From an uncultured Sphingomonadaceae bacterium (lineage in GTDB: Bacteria > Pseudomonadota > Alphaproteobacteria > Sphingomonadales > Sphingomonadaceae): a stretch of 64,000 nt of DNA. Both the position numbers and the translations under genes were made by a program. The notes below the pieces were generated by a model that saw nothing but the letters and a program-made list of their open reading frames with translations, was not told the origin of the DNA and did not search any database. Positions within the stretch are counted from its first letter, which is position 1; each line of letters starts with the position of its first letter. The DNA lies in NCBI GenBank assembly GCA_903871605.1, contig CAIQHF010000022.1, positions 1 to 64,000 on the forward strand, given 5' to 3'. Below, piece by piece: positions 44,449-54,365 of the stretch.

Positions 44449-44469
44449 CGTTTGGCACCTTCCTGTTCT

Positions 44470-44537
44470 CCCGCGAAGGCGGGAGCCCAGAGTTTCAAGC
44501 GCTACGCCCGCAGCCCTGGACCCCCGCCTTCGCGGGG
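44470..44537. repeat. REP-like inverted repeat between rnc and era
   Basis: CCCGCGAAGGCGGGAGCCCAG and, 24 bases on, CTGGACCCCCGCCTTCGCGGGG are inverted copies. This pair of palindromic half-elements is a common sphingomonad intergenic repeat. It sits inside the rnc-era operon, so it may form an mRNA hairpin that affects stability of the two parts. Confidence 0.75.
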
Positions 44538-44563
44538 GAACGGCCGACGATGGGAATACTATC

Positions 44564-45460
44564 ATGACCGAACAACGCTGCGGCCTCGTCGCGATCGTCG
44601 GCGCGCCCAATGCAGGCAAGTCGACGCTGACCAATGCGCTGGTCGGGCAGAAGGTCGCGATCGTCAGCCCCAAGGCGCAGACCACGCGCGTCCGGCTGAT
44701 GGGGATCGCGATCGAGGGCGCCAGCCAAATCCTGCTGGTCGATACGCCGGGCATCTTCGATCCCAAGCGCCGTCTCGACCGCGCGATGGTGGCGGCCGCG
44801 TGGGAAGGCGCACAGGACGCCGACCTGATCGCGCTCGTCGTCGACGCCAAGACCGGCCTCACCAAGCGGATCGAGCCGCTGGTCGAGTCGCTGTCGAAAC
44901 GGCGCGAAGCCAAGATCGTCATCCTCAACAAGGTCGACGCGACACCGAAGGAGAAGCTGCTCGCGACCGCGCAAGCGCTGCAGGAGCGCCTCCAGCCCGA
45001 GGATATATTGTTCGTCTCGGCGACGACCGGCGACGGCGTTCCCGAACTCAAGGCACTGCTCGCCAAACGCGTGCCCGAAAGCCCGTGGCATTTCCCCGAG
45101 GATCAGGTCTCCGACGCCACCGACCGGATGCTCGCCGCCGAGGTGACGCGCGAACAACTCTATCTCCAGCTCCATGCCGAGCTGCCCTATGCCTGCGCGG
45201 TCGAAACTGAGAAATATGACGAGCGCAAGGATGGATCGGTCGCGATCCACCAGCAGATACTCGTCGAGCGCGACAGCCAAAAGGCGATCATCCTCGGCGC
45301 GCGCGGCGTGCGCCTCAAGGAGATCGGCAGCCGCGCGCGGGCCGAACTCGCGCCGCTGCTCGGCAAGACGGTCCATCTGTTCCTGCACGTCAAGGTCAAG
45401 CCCGACTGGGAAGAGGATCGCGGGCTCTACCGCGAGATTGGCCTCGACTGGGTCGAGTAG
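44564..45460 (+). CDS. era: GTPase Era
   Basis: This 298-residue GTPase is needed for 30S ribosome assembly. The G1 motif is GAPNAGKSTL, G3 is DTPGIFD and G4 is NKVD. The C-terminal KH-type RNA-binding domain is visible (LVERDSQKAIILGARG, followed by LKEIGSRAR). It follows rnc by about 115 bases that contain the REP-like repeat. Normal length and all motifs intact. Confidence 0.95.
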   Translation: MTEQRCGLVAIVGAPNAGKSTLTNALVGQKVAIVSPKAQTTRVRLMGIAIEGASQILLVDTPGIFDPKRRLDRAMVAAAWEGAQDADLIALVVDAKTGLTKRIEPLVESLSKRREAKIVILNKVDATPKEKLLATAQALQERLQPEDILFVSATTGDGVPELKALLAKRVPESPWHFPEDQVSDATDRMLAAEVTREQLYLQLHAELPYACAVETEKYDERKDGSVAIHQQILVERDSQKAIILGARGVRLKEIGSRARAELAPLLGKTVHLFLHVKVKPDWEEDRGLYREIGLDWVE

Positions 45461-45554
45461 CCGCGCTCGGCGCCATCCCCCGTTCCACTCGGCATGTTAA
45501 TCTTCTCTTCGTCTTTCGCGATTAGTCTGGCGACCGCATTACCCGGAGACGATC

Positions 45555-45881
45555 GTGCAAGCGAATGCCGAACTCCAGCTGTCGACGAGCGAGCTTCGTC
45601 AGGTCGAACGGTTTAACACCCGGGTCGAGGCCGGTATCAGGCGATCGGGATCGATCTCGATTCCCGCGACGGTCACCGACCTCTCGCTCACCGGCTTCCA
45701 GGTCGAATCGGAGGAGCGGCTGCCGCTCGACTGCATCGTCTGGCTCAAGCTCGGCACGCTGGCGCCGCAAATGGCACGGGTGATGTGGAACCGCAAATTG
45801 ATCGCCGGTTGTCAGTTCGGCGCGCCGCTCCATCCGTCGGTGCTCGCGCAATTGGTCGCCCTCACCACGTCGCGCGGCTAA
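45555..45881 (+). CDS. PilZ-domain protein
   Basis: This 108-residue protein is a single PilZ domain, a c-di-GMP-binding fold. The core block VTDLSLTGFQVESEERL fits the D/NxSxxG motif, and an Arg-rich N-terminal segment (RQVERFNTRVEAGIRRSG) supplies candidate nucleotide-contacting arginines, though the exact RxxxR spacing is only approximate. GTG 45555 is the start. It lies between era and the convergent response regulator. Output partner not evident. Confidence 0.75.
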   Translation: MQANAELQLSTSELRQVERFNTRVEAGIRRSGSISIPATVTDLSLTGFQVESEERLPLDCIVWLKLGTLAPQMARVMWNRKLIAGCQFGAPLHPSVLAQLVALTTSRG

Positions 45882-45903
45882 GAATCCCTGCGCGTCGGCG
45901 CGC

Positions 45904-46671
45904 TCAGCGCAGGGCGACGACGGGCACGAACATATAGCCCTCGTTGCGCACCGTCCGGATGAGATCCTCGCCGCCCGAATGACCGGCAAGCTTGCGACGC
46001 AGCCGGCTCACCTGCACGTCGATCGCGCGATCATAATGTTCGCTGTCCTGCCCCGTCGCATAGTCGAGCAGGCGATCGCGGCTGAGCACGCGGCGGGGAT
46101 GCTCGACGAAGGCGCGCATCAGGCGGAACTCGCTGTCCGAAAGCGACACCATGACGCCCTGCGGGTCGAGCAGCGTTCGCCCGATCAGGTCGATCGCCCA
46201 ACCCGCGAAGCGGGCCATCCCGTCGGCCGCCGCGTCGACCCCGGACGCCGGCGCATCGCTCGCCGCAGCCATGCCCCGGCCTTCACGTCGCCTGAGCACG
46301 GTGCGGATCCGGGCGAGCAATTCGCGCGGATTGCACGGTTTGGCGAGATAATCCTCGGCGCCCATCTCAAGCCCGACGATCCGATCGATGTCGGTTCCCA
46401 CCGCCGAAAGCATGATCACCGGCGGCGCATCGTCGTGCTGAAGCTTGCGCAGCGCCGACAGGCCATCCTCGCGCGGCATCATCACGTCGAGCACGATCAG
46501 ATCATAGCGACGGCGCAGCAGCTTGTCGCGCATCTCGCGCGGATCGGCGGCGGTGTCGGTGCGATAGCCATGCTTGTCGAGGAACGACGAGATCAGCGTC
46601 CGGATGCCGGCGTCGTCGTCGACGATGAGGATATGCGTCGCGAGGTCCATTGGCAGCAGGATGGCGTTCAT
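45904..46671 (-). CDS. OmpR-family response regulator
   Basis: This protein of about 255 residues has an N-terminal receiver (HILIVDDDAGIRTLISSFL, phospho-acceptor Asp in LIVLDVMMPRED, Lys in YLAKPCNPRELLARI). A linker leads to a C-terminal winged-helix domain (VSLSDSEFRLMRAFVEHP, HYDRAIDVQVSRLRRKL). ATG 46671 is used; ATG 46650 just before HILIVDDD is equally possible. Its partner is probably the kinase at 47,202-49,199, encoded divergently with a small membrane protein between, which is an unusual arrangement for a cognate pair. Confidence 0.9.
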   Translation of the reverse strand: MNAILLPMDLATHILIVDDDAGIRTLISSFLDKHGYRTDTAADPREMRDKLLRRRYDLIVLDVMMPREDGLSALRKLQHDDAPPVIMLSAVGTDIDRIVGLEMGAEDYLAKPCNPRELLARIRTVLRRREGRGMAAASDAPASGVDAAADGMARFAGWAIDLIGRTLLDPQGVMVSLSDSEFRLMRAFVEHPRRVLSRDRLLDYATGQDSEHYDRAIDVQVSRLRRKLAGHSGGEDLIRTVRNEGYMFVPVVALR

Positions 46672-46804
46672 GCCCCGGCATTGCCAGCCCGACATTGCGC
46701 GAAAATGGCGGGAGGGTCGCGAAACGCCATGTGCCGACACAATTCGCAACAATCGGCGGCGGGCACGACATCCATGCGCAAGCCGCAGCGCTTAACGAGG
46801 GGAC

Positions 46805-47125
46805 ATGACGCGCTCCAGCCAGACGAAGATACCAACCGGCCGGCCGGGCATGCTCGTCGCGATCGGCGGCGTCATCCCCATGGCCGGGATCGGCCAGGCG
46901 CACGCCGAGGCCGGCCATCCGCAGCCCATCGTCGATGGACATGGCTCGATTCCGACCGCGGCGATCGTCGTGGCGGCGCTGACGCTGCTCGCCTTCGCGG
47001 TGGCGGGGCTAGCCGGTCGGATGCGTTGGCGGCTGGGCGTGCTGGCGCTGATCCTGTGCGGCGCGCTGCTCGGCGCGGGAACCATCATCGACGGCATCCA
47101 GATGGCGATCGCGGTGAGCCGATGA
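46805..47125 (+). CDS. small two-helix membrane protein beside a two-component system
   Basis: This 106-residue protein has a hydrophobic N-terminal stretch (GMLVAIGGVIPMAGIGQAHA, possibly a signal sequence) and two further segments (IPTAAIVVAALTLLAFAVAG and LGVLALILCGALLGAGTII). It lies between the divergent response regulator and the kinase, on the kinase strand. No family recognised. It might be a sensor accessory. Confidence 0.6.
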   Translation: MTRSSQTKIPTGRPGMLVAIGGVIPMAGIGQAHAEAGHPQPIVDGHGSIPTAAIVVAALTLLAFAVAGLAGRMRWRLGVLALILCGALLGAGTIIDGIQMAIAVSR

Positions 47126-47201
47126 ACCGCCGCCGGCCGATCGTGACGACCGCTGCCCCGAGGCGTGACGACAGGGTCGTCGGCGTGCCATACCGCCGGT
47201 C

Positions 47202-49199
47202 ATGACCCTGTTCCGCCGCCCCCTGCTCTGGCGCGAACCGCCGATCCTGTTCCAGATCCTCGTATTGCTGCTGGGCGGGCTGGTCGTGGCGCAACTGGTG
47301 ACGTTGCTGCTGACGCTCGTGCTACCGCCGGCACCGGCATCTCAGCACAGCTTCGGAGAGATTGCCGCCGCGCTGGCCCAGAACGAACCGTCGGGCCGAC
47401 TCACGCGGACCGAGCAATCGGGGCCGCCCGACGTGCACGGACCGGGATGGTTCACCTCCACCGAATCACGCCACCAACTCGCGACGTTGGTGGGCGTGCG
47501 CGACGAGGATGTCCGGCTGGCCTTCTACGCCCCGCTGCCGTTTGCCGGCATCACGGCACCCCCGCCACGGCCGGGCATGCCGGTCGATCGGATCAGCTGG
47601 CAGGTATGGCCGGAGCCATTGGCGCCGCGTCCCGCAATGACCGCGCGCCTGATCCCGGCAAGCCTGATCATTGACGGGCCGGGCCCGCCCGGCGGCGGGG
47701 GCATGGCGGGCGGCATGTCAGGGAGCATGGCGGGGGGTGGCGGCCCGGGCGACCGGCGCTCCCCCGACGGCGGATTTTCGCGCGGCAACGGCCAGCGTGG
47801 CCTGCAGCCCGGGAACCGCACGCGTGGCGGCGGTGGATGGCGCGACGGCGATGGCCTGGGCGACCACCGGGCGTCGCCCGCCGATCTGGATCACCAGCCG
47901 ATCGGACCCTATGCACGCGACGAGGACGAGGATGCCGCGCACGACATGATCGGTGGTCGTACGGGGGACGCGAACGCGCCGGCCGTTGCGCCGAGCGCCG
48001 GCATCGACGCCGCGCAGGCGGAGTCGGCGACATTGCCCGACAGGCCGCCGCCGCCGCCGCCGGTCATCGCGACCGAGCGGCACGATGCGCCGCCGGATGC
48101 GAGCCAGAACGCGCCCGCGCCACTTGCCGGAACCGCCAAACCAGCCGGCGCGCGCGCGCAGCAGGGACGCGATCCAGTGGCGCGTGCGCTGCCGATCGTG
48201 CCGCCGCGCGCCTTGTTCGGCCTCGCGCCCGCGCCCTTCGTCGAGGGCGACTTCATCGCCGCCCTGCGCCTGCCCGACGGGCGCTGGGCCGTCGTCCAGC
48301 CCAGGGCCGAGGGCTTTCCCAATGCGTGGCAACGGCGCGTGATCCTGTGGTTCGCAATCGCCTTCGCGCTGGTCGCGCCGATCGGGTGGCTGTTCGCGCG
48401 GCACATCGTGCGACCGCTCGCGCGCTTCACCGCCGCCGCCGAACAGCTCGGTCGCGATCCCTCCGCCGCGCTCGTCGCGCTCGAGGGACCGGCCGAGATC
48501 GGCCGCGCCGCCCGCGCGTTCAACGTGATGCAGAACCGGCTGCGCAGCTTCGTCGACGACCGCACAGCGATGGTCGGCGCGATCAGCCATGACCTGCGCA
48601 CGCCGCTCACCCGTCTGCGTTTTCGCATCGAGGAGGTCGAAGACGACGCGCTCCGCGACGGCATGAACGAGGAGGTGTTCGAGATGGAGGCGATGATCAG
48701 CTCGGTCCTGTCATTCATCCGCGACGCCTCGACGCCCAATATCCGCGAGCGACTCGATCTCGGCATGCTGATGGAGGACGTCGCGCAGGATGCGGCGCTG
48801 ATCGGTAGCGACGTCAGGGTCGAGCAAACCGCGTCCGCGCCGGTCGAGGTCGATGTGCTGGGCATGCGGCGACTGCTTGCCAATCTGGTCGAAAATGCCG
48901 TCAAATATGGCCAGCGCGCGAGAATAAGGCTCGCCGTGCACGACGACGCCGCGATCGCGGAGATCATCGACGACGGCCCGGGCGTCCCCGAGGACGAGCT
49001 CGAGCGCGCGTTCGAACCCTTCTATCGCGCATCCAACGCCGCCCACTCGGGAAAGACGGGCACCGGCCTCGGGCTCGCCGTGTGCCGGTCGATCGCGCGC
49101 GCGCATGGCGGCGACGTCCGGCTGCATCGCTCGCCCGAGGGCTTTTCGGCGGAGCTGCGGCTGCCGCTTGCCCACGACAGCAGCCGGATCGCGGCGTAG
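47202..49199 (+). CDS. membrane sensor histidine kinase with long low-complexity sensor insert
   Basis: This 665-residue kinase has a first membrane segment at residues about 15-42, an extracytoplasmic region, and a second segment near 381-400. A HAMP region follows, then His463 in GAISHDLRTPL, and an ATP-binding domain (LLANLVENAVKYG, DDGPG, GTGLGLAVCR). The oddity is residues about 160-329, a stretch rich in Gly, Asp, Arg and Pro (GGGGMAGGMSGSMAGGGG then acidic and Pro-runs) inside the sensor region. It is the likely partner of the divergent OmpR-family regulator. Confidence 0.88.
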   Translation: MTLFRRPLLWREPPILFQILVLLLGGLVVAQLVTLLLTLVLPPAPASQHSFGEIAAALAQNEPSGRLTRTEQSGPPDVHGPGWFTSTESRHQLATLVGVRDEDVRLAFYAPLPFAGITAPPPRPGMPVDRISWQVWPEPLAPRPAMTARLIPASLIIDGPGPPGGGGMAGGMSGSMAGGGGPGDRRSPDGGFSRGNGQRGLQPGNRTRGGGGWRDGDGLGDHRASPADLDHQPIGPYARDEDEDAAHDMIGGRTGDANAPAVAPSAGIDAAQAESATLPDRPPPPPPVIATERHDAPPDASQNAPAPLAGTAKPAGARAQQGRDPVARALPIVPPRALFGLAPAPFVEGDFIAALRLPDGRWAVVQPRAEGFPNAWQRRVILWFAIAFALVAPIGWLFARHIVRPLARFTAAAEQLGRDPSAALVALEGPAEIGRAARAFNVMQNRLRSFVDDRTAMVGAISHDLRTPLTRLRFRIEEVEDDALRDGMNEEVFEMEAMISSVLSFIRDASTPNIRERLDLGMLMEDVAQDAALIGSDVRVEQTASAPVEVDVLGMRRLLANLVENAVKYGQRARIRLAVHDDAAIAEIIDDGPGVPEDELERAFEPFYRASNAAHSGKTGTGLGLAVCRSIARAHGGDVRLHRSPEGFSAELRLPLAHDSSRIAA

Positions 49200-49293
49200 G
49201 CCAGCGCGCCGGCGGCCCCGCCGCCATCTGCAATACGCTGACATTTGCCCGACTCATCGATCGGCGATCACCCGACGAGCGATGGAGGTGCAC

Positions 49294-49467
49294 ATGAAGA
49301 AACGACCTGTCGGCCGCGCAAAGTGCGCGCTGGGACGACATACGCCGCGATCCCCGCAGGAAAGCGCGGAGCTGCCGATCAGGCGCGACGTCTGCCGCTA
49401 CTGCCACCAGCCGATCCTGCGCACGCAGGCGACGCGGATCTGGTTCCTGTCATCAAGGCTCGCCTGA
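49294..49467 (+). CDS. small basic protein with a CxxC pair
   Basis: This 57-residue protein starts at ATG 49294, preceded by GGAGGTG. It is rich in Arg and Lys and carries CRYCHQP, which with a cysteine near the N-terminus (RAKCALGRH) could form a small zinc knuckle. No family recognised. It sits between the kinase and the convergent PepSY gene. Confidence 0.55.
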   Translation: MKKRPVGRAKCALGRHTPRSPQESAELPIRRDVCRYCHQPILRTQATRIWFLSSRLA

Positions 49468-49476
49468 GGCCGGCGG

Positions 49477-50667
49477 CTACGCCGGTCTTTGGCCGACGGT
49501 CGCCGGCGCGTCGCGCCGATCGCGGCGCCGCGCGACAGCCGCACGCCAGCGACGGCCGCGCCACCACATGATGAGCCCGGTGATGCCGAGCACGGTCGGT
49601 GCGAGACCCCAGAGGACCATCACCACGCGCCAGCCCACACCGAGGGCCGTGCCATCATGGAGATGACGGATCGCGAGCGCGAGCCCGGCGCGCCGCGGGG
49701 CGACCGTCGCCACACCCGTCGCGTCCTCGACGGTGACATCGGCCTGCCCTTGGCGCGAGGCGAGCGTGATCCGCCACGGCCCGCCCTCGGCACTCGGCCA
49801 ATTGATCGTTACCGGCTTGCCGTCGGCGACGAGACGGGCGGCCACCAGGGCCCGGTCCGGCGAAAGCAGGGGATGTTCGGCGGGGATCATCCTGCCGCGC
49901 TCGCCCCGGCCACCGCCAGGCGCGGCCAGGCCGACCGTCGCCATCATCTGCGGCCAGGCGATCCAGACGCCGGTGAACGCCTGAAATGCGAGCGGCAGGG
50001 CGATCCAGAAGCCGATCATGTGGTGCAGATTGGTGTCGAGCCTTCGGTCGCCGCGCTTCCAGCGAAGGCCGCTCGCCAGGCTGCCGACGGTCGGCCACCA
50101 CAGCCATAAGCCGCCCACCGCCATCAGGACCATCGCAACCCCGAGCAGCCCGACCAGTGTGCGCCCGGTGCCGGGGACGAACAGGCTGCCGTGAAAGTCG
50201 TGCGCGAGACGGACGAGACCGCTATCCCCGCGCGCCCGATCGAGCAGCGTCCCCGTCGTCGGATCGAGCCATAGCGTCATCCGCTGCGGCGGCGCCCTGC
50301 CCGTGGTGTGATCGCGGCGGCCACCCTGGTCGTTGCGAACACTGCCTCCCGCCGCGCTGCCGACATGCCCCTGCGGCGCATTGGTCGCCATGACGACCAC
50401 CGGCCCCGCGCCGTCGGGGAAGCGGATCATCGCGATCCGTTGGTCGGGGTTGAGCGCCCGCCCCGCCGCCGCCGCATAGGCGGACGGTGCCAGCGTCGCG
50501 GTGCCATGGACGGCATAACGCTGCGGATTGAGGCCATGATCGATCGCGTCGTCCCACGCGAGCACGACGCCGCTCAATCCCAGCGGGATGAGCAGGATCA
50601 TCAGGACCAGCCCGATCCATTTATGCACCTGCCACCACGCCCGGCGCAGCGCCTGTCGGTTAGCCAT
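49477..50667 (-). CDS. PepSY-domain membrane protein (PiuB-like)
   Basis: This 396-residue protein begins with WWQVHKWIGLVLMILLIPLGLSGVV, the first helix of the PepSY-associated transmembrane family, and has three further segments, ending LAPTVLGITGLIMWWRGR. These proteins are linked to siderophore-iron uptake, possibly as ferric reductases. ATG 50667 has GGGAAG six bases upstream. It is the third gene of the Fur-box operon, after the receptor and the PiuC dioxygenase. Confidence 0.85.
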   Translation of the reverse strand: MANRQALRRAWWQVHKWIGLVLMILLIPLGLSGVVLAWDDAIDHGLNPQRYAVHGTATLAPSAYAAAAGRALNPDQRIAMIRFPDGAGPVVVMATNAPQGHVGSAAGGSVRNDQGGRRDHTTGRAPPQRMTLWLDPTTGTLLDRARGDSGLVRLAHDFHGSLFVPGTGRTLVGLLGVAMVLMAVGGLWLWWPTVGSLASGLRWKRGDRRLDTNLHHMIGFWIALPLAFQAFTGVWIAWPQMMATVGLAAPGGGRGERGRMIPAEHPLLSPDRALVAARLVADGKPVTINWPSAEGGPWRITLASRQGQADVTVEDATGVATVAPRRAGLALAIRHLHDGTALGVGWRVVMVLWGLAPTVLGITGLIMWWRGRRWRAAVARRRDRRDAPATVGQRPA

Positions 50668-50734
50668 CGTCATCTTCCCATTGTCCTGTCCGGGCGCGCG
50701 CACGACGCTGCCCACGCTTGCTGGCCTGCTTGGC

Positions 50735-51418
50735 TCACACCTCCGCCCAGCGCCGGAGCAGGTTGTGATAGAGGCCGGTCAGTTGGATCACCGTCCGATC
50801 GTCATTGCCTTTCTCGGCGGCGAGCGTCTGCACCGCTTGGTCGAGTTCGAAGAGGTGGCGCCGCGCTTCGCCGTCGCGCACCATCGACTGGATCCAGAAG
50901 AAGCTCGCCACCCGCGTACCGCGCGTCACCGGCGCGACCCGGTGAAGGTTCGACGCCGGATAGACGATCATGTGACCGGCGGGCAGCTTGACCGACTGCG
51001 TGCCGTAGCTGTCCTCGACGATCAGCTCGCCGCCGTCATATTCGTCGGGATCGGCGAGAAAGAGCGTCTCCGAGATGTCGCTGCGCAGCCGAAGGTCGGT
51101 GCCGCGCATCATCCGGACCGCGTTGTCGATGTGCGTGCCGAATGCCTGGCCTGCGGCATAGCGGTTGAACAACGGCGGGAAGACCTTGGCAGGAAGCGAC
51201 GCGGCGACGAACAGCGGGGTCCTGCCCAGCGCCTCGAGCACCAGATCGCCCGCCTCGCGCGCCGCAGGACAGCCGGCGCTCAGCTGCTCGTTGCGCTTGG
51301 CGAGCGCGGCCTGCGGCCCCGATGTCGCATTGCCGTCGATCCAAACGCCCGCATCGATGATCGTGCGCAATCGTGCGACGCCGGCGACGTCGAACAACCC
51401 GGCTATCTCGATCATCAT
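50735..51418 (-). CDS. piuC: Fe(II)/2-oxoglutarate dioxygenase, PiuC/PKHD-type
   Basis: This 227-residue dioxygenase has the iron motif [10 protein letters not shown] (His-x-Asp) and the distal His and Arg in [15 protein letters not shown], the PKHD-type hydroxylase pattern. Length equals the usual PiuC family length. ATG 51418 follows GAGGGGAA. It is the middle gene of the siderophore operon, 57 bases after the receptor stop and 68 before PepSY. PiuC proteins are iron-regulated; the exact substrate is unsettled. Confidence 0.9.
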   Translation of the reverse strand: MMIEIAGLFDVAGVARLRTIIDAGVWIDGNATSGPQAALAKRNEQLSAGCPAAREAGDLVLEALGRTPLFVAASLPAKVFPPLFNRYAAGQAFGTHIDNAVRMMRGTDLRLRSDISETLFLADPDEYDGGELIVEDSYGTQSVKLPAGHMIVYPASNLHRVAPVTRGTRVASFFWIQSMVRDGEARRHLFELDQAVQTLAAEKGNDDRTVIQLTGLYHNLLRRWAEV

Positions 51419-51474
51419 CCGCAAGTTCCCCTCGACGCTGCGGCTATCGGAAACGGCGCCACCGGCGGCAAGTC

Positions 51475-53952
51475 TCAAAAGCTGTAGAAGAGGCTCGCCG
51501 TCACCGAGCGCGTCGCACCCGGTTCGGCCCAGCCATTATTGCGGATGCTGGTATAATAGTGCTTGTCGGTGAGATTCTGCACATTGACCTGAGCGGTCAG
51601 CGCGCGCGTGACGGCGTAGCTCGCGAACAGGCGGTGGAGCAGATAAGCCTTCGACATCGGGTATCTGCCATTGATCAGATGGTTGGCGTCGGTGACGATC
51701 GCGAAGCGGCCCTGATAGGTGAGCCCGTAGCCGAGCTGAAACCCGAAGGGCAGCTGATAGGTGGTGAACAGGCTGCCCGAATGTTTGGGGGTCTGCTGGA
51801 GCGGGCCGCCCGTCGTCGGCAGCGCCGCGAGCACCGTCGGGCAGTCGCCTGCCTGGGGATCGGCGAGGCATCGGTCGGGTCCGCCCTGCAGCACCTTGCT
51901 CTTGAGATAGGTGTAGTTGGCGAAGAGTGTCCAGGCCTTGGTGAGGTTGCCGGTGGCACCCAGCGCAATCCCGTCGACGCGCGAGCGACCGTCCGACACC
52001 TGTACCGGGGCCGGGTTGCCGCTGCCATCCGTCGACGCGATGCGGAAGTTGCTCCGCTCGTTGCGGAAGGCGGCGACGGTGAGCTGGAGCCGGTGGTGGA
52101 AGAGATCGGCCTTGGCGCCAATCTCGTAATTCTTCGCCTTCTCGGGCTTGAAGTCACAATAGTTGATGAAGGTCGAGGTGCCGAAGGTGCCGGTGCTGCA
52201 GCCGCCGTTGACCGTCGAGATCGCGGGGGTCTTCGAATTGCCGTAAGCGACGTAGAGGCTCGTCGAGCCGGTCGGCTTGAACACGCCGCCCGCGCGATAG
52301 GAAAATAGAGTGTCGCTATCGTGCTGCGGCACGACCGAGGTCAGCGCGCCGAAGGAAGAGCCCGGCGTCACGCTATAGTTGTAGGCGGTATAATCGCCTT
52401 CGCTATGTTCGTAGCGCAGCCCGAAATTGACCTCGAAATAGCGGCCGATCCGCGAGGTGTCGAAGAGATAGGCGGCATAATCCTTATGGTCGCCCACCCC
52501 GACGCTCGACTTGGCGAAATTGACCGGGCCGGTGTAGATATTCCCCTGCGACGGATCGGCGATGTTGATCAGCGGCAGGCCCGTGGTCAGATAGGGATTG
52601 CTGCCGTCGGCATTGAGCAACACCTTGCCCGTCGTGAGATCATAATGCTCCCACGTCGCCGCGCCACCCAGCACGACCTCGTTGCGGATCGGTCCGGTCG
52701 CGAAGCTGGCGCGCAGGTCGAGCTGGTCGTAGCCGAGCTGGTTGCGCGTATCGCGCAGATTGCCGCGCGGTCCGCCGGGCAGATAATAGCCCTCCGGCAC
52801 GACAACATTGTGCGGGGCGGCAGCGGTGCCGAGGTTGATCGTGCAGGATCCGTCCGCCGCCGCCTGCGTGACGCCGGTGTTCGCCGGAGTCGCGGTGAGA
52901 CACTGGCCGTCGAGCGCGTACACGCCTGCCTGCGGCGGATCGACAATGGTGAGCTGACGGATATTCTCGTAGCGGGTCAGGTTGCGGATCGAGACGTGAT
53001 CGGAAAAATCGTGCTCGAAGATCGCTGTCAGCTGCGTGATCGTCTGCTTCTGCTCGTCGATATTGCGATATCCGTAATAGGCGCCATAGGGCACACCATC
53101 GGGCTTGCCGCCGACCGCGGCAAACCACGGGACGCCATATTGCGGCGTGTTGTCGTCATGCTGGTAGAGCCCGGCCAGCGTCAGCCGCGTAGGCGAATCG
53201 ATCCCGATCGTCACAGCGGGCGCGACGCCCCAGCGACGGAAATGCTCATATTCGAGGCCCGGCGTGTTGTCGCGGTGATAGACCGCGTTGAGCCGGACCG
53301 CGATCAGGTCGTTGACGCGGATGTTGGAATCGATCGTCGCGCGGTAATAATCGTCGGTGCCGACGCTTGGGCTGATCACGGTGAGATCGTGCGCCTGGGG
53401 CAGTTTCGACACGAGGTTGATCGTGCCGCCGACCGAGCCCGATCCGTTGAACACCGAGTTGGCGCCGTTATAGACCTCGATCTGCTGGAGATCGAAGGTC
53501 TCGGTGCGGCTATACTGGGCGCTGTCGCGCACGCCGTCGATCGTGATGTCGGTATTTGCCGAATAACCGCGCAGGTTGATCGAGTCGCCGAAGCCGCCGC
53601 CGCCCTCGCCGGCGCCGAACGTGATCCCCGGCAGCGTCGCGAGCGCGTCGCGCAGCGTCAGCAGATTCTGCTTCTTGAGCGTGACGTTGTCGATGACGGT
53701 GATCGTCTGCGGCGTATCGAGCAGGGGCGCGGTGGACTTGGACGACGCGACGTCCGGCTGCGCATATTTACCGCGCACCGTGATGAACTGCGCGCCGCCC
53801 TCGCCCGCGGACGCGGCGCCTGAAGCAGCATCCGCCACCCCGTCCGTCGCTGCAACCTCGGCCTGCGCTGCATGCGGCGACAGGATCACCCCGACACAGG
53901 CGAGTGCCAAAAATGGCGGCGCAGCCAGGGTATTTCGGTCGGAGTTGGACAA
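51475..53952 (-). CDS. TonB-dependent siderophore receptor
   Basis: This 825-residue outer-membrane receptor has a signal peptide ([18 protein letters not shown]), a plug with [20 protein letters not shown] and [19 protein letters not shown] (catecholate-siderophore-receptor-like) and a barrel ending [12 protein letters not shown] 53952 follows GGGAGG and gives a normal signal peptide; the open frame continues upstream but without coding character. A Fur-type box lies 48 bases before the start. It heads the operon with PiuC and PepSY genes. Confidence 0.9.
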   Translation of the reverse strand: MSNSDRNTLAAPPFLALACVGVILSPHAAQAEVAATDGVADAASGAASAGEGGAQFITVRGKYAQPDVASSKSTAPLLDTPQTITVIDNVTLKKQNLLTLRDALATLPGITFGAGEGGGGFGDSINLRGYSANTDITIDGVRDSAQYSRTETFDLQQIEVYNGANSVFNGSGSVGGTINLVSKLPQAHDLTVISPSVGTDDYYRATIDSNIRVNDLIAVRLNAVYHRDNTPGLEYEHFRRWGVAPAVTIGIDSPTRLTLAGLYQHDDNTPQYGVPWFAAVGGKPDGVPYGAYYGYRNIDEQKQTITQLTAIFEHDFSDHVSIRNLTRYENIRQLTIVDPPQAGVYALDGQCLTATPANTGVTQAAADGSCTINLGTAAAPHNVVVPEGYYLPGGPRGNLRDTRNQLGYDQLDLRASFATGPIRNEVVLGGAATWEHYDLTTGKVLLNADGSNPYLTTGLPLINIADPSQGNIYTGPVNFAKSSVGVGDHKDYAAYLFDTSRIGRYFEVNFGLRYEHSEGDYTAYNYSVTPGSSFGALTSVVPQHDSDTLFSYRAGGVFKPTGSTSLYVAYGNSKTPAISTVNGGCSTGTFGTSTFINYCDFKPEKAKNYEIGAKADLFHHRLQLTVAAFRNERSNFRIASTDGSGNPAPVQVSDGRSRVDGIALGATGNLTKAWTLFANYTYLKSKVLQGGPDRCLADPQAGDCPTVLAALPTTGGPLQQTPKHSGSLFTTYQLPFGFQLGYGLTYQGRFAIVTDANHLINGRYPMSKAYLLHRLFASYAVTRALTAQVNVQNLTDKHYYTSIRNNGWAEPGATRSVTASLFYSF

Positions 53953-53999
53953 GGCGGCCTCCCTTCGATCGTTGTGATCGATTTTTCTTCGCCCGCTAA

Positions 54000-54014
54000 T
54001 GATAGTGACTATCA
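54000..54014 (-). promoter_or_regulatory. Fur box (7-1-7)
   Basis: TGATAGT-G-ACTATCA is a perfect 7-1-7 inverted repeat. It differs from the Fur heptamer consensus TGATAAT-N-ATTATCA at one base per arm and is extended by flanking A/T pairs. It lies just upstream of the siderophore-receptor start, where Fur would block transcription under iron-replete conditions. Confidence 0.85.
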
Positions 54015-54260
54015 ATAGAGTCAATCGCAATCGCGTCTGAGGCGCGAATGCTGCGCGGCGGCGCCCTTAAAGCACCGAAAATGAAGGGGTCGGCCCTCTC
54101 GCCGGGCCGGTCGCGACGGTATGTTGGCGGGACGCCATCCGCCGCTATGCGCGTTTCGGCGTATCCCGAGCGTGAAAATGGCGGTATGCGGAGCTCTCAG
54201 GCAGCGGCTCGCGGCTTGGGCAGCGTCGCGCGTGAGCGCGCGGCCGGCAAGCAAGATCGC

Positions 54261-54337
54261 TGGTGGGCCCGGCAGGACTTGAACCCGCAACCTAACCGTT
54301 ATGAGCGGTCAGCTCTAACCAATTGAGCTACAGGCCC
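54261..54337 (-). tRNA. tRNA with CAT anticodon (tRNA-Ile2 favoured, or tRNA-Met)
   Basis: Read on the minus strand: acceptor GGGCCTG pairs with CGGGCCC, D-arm AGCTCAATTGGTTAGAGCT, anticodon loop CTCATAA (CAT) on a GACCG/CGGTT stem, T-arm GCGGG-TTCAAGT-CCTGC, discriminator A and encoded CCA (54261-54263). The acceptor and arms look more like the lysidine-modified isoleucine tRNA than an elongator or initiator tRNA-Met, but the anticodon alone cannot decide. Confidence 0.92.
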
Positions 54338-54365
54338 CCAGCGAGGCTCCCGATAGCGCGCCGCT

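Noticed and set aside
54048-54326. 92-codon plus-strand ORF
   Set aside because: It overlaps the tRNA gene in antisense; such tRNA-antisense ORFs are frequent false predictions.
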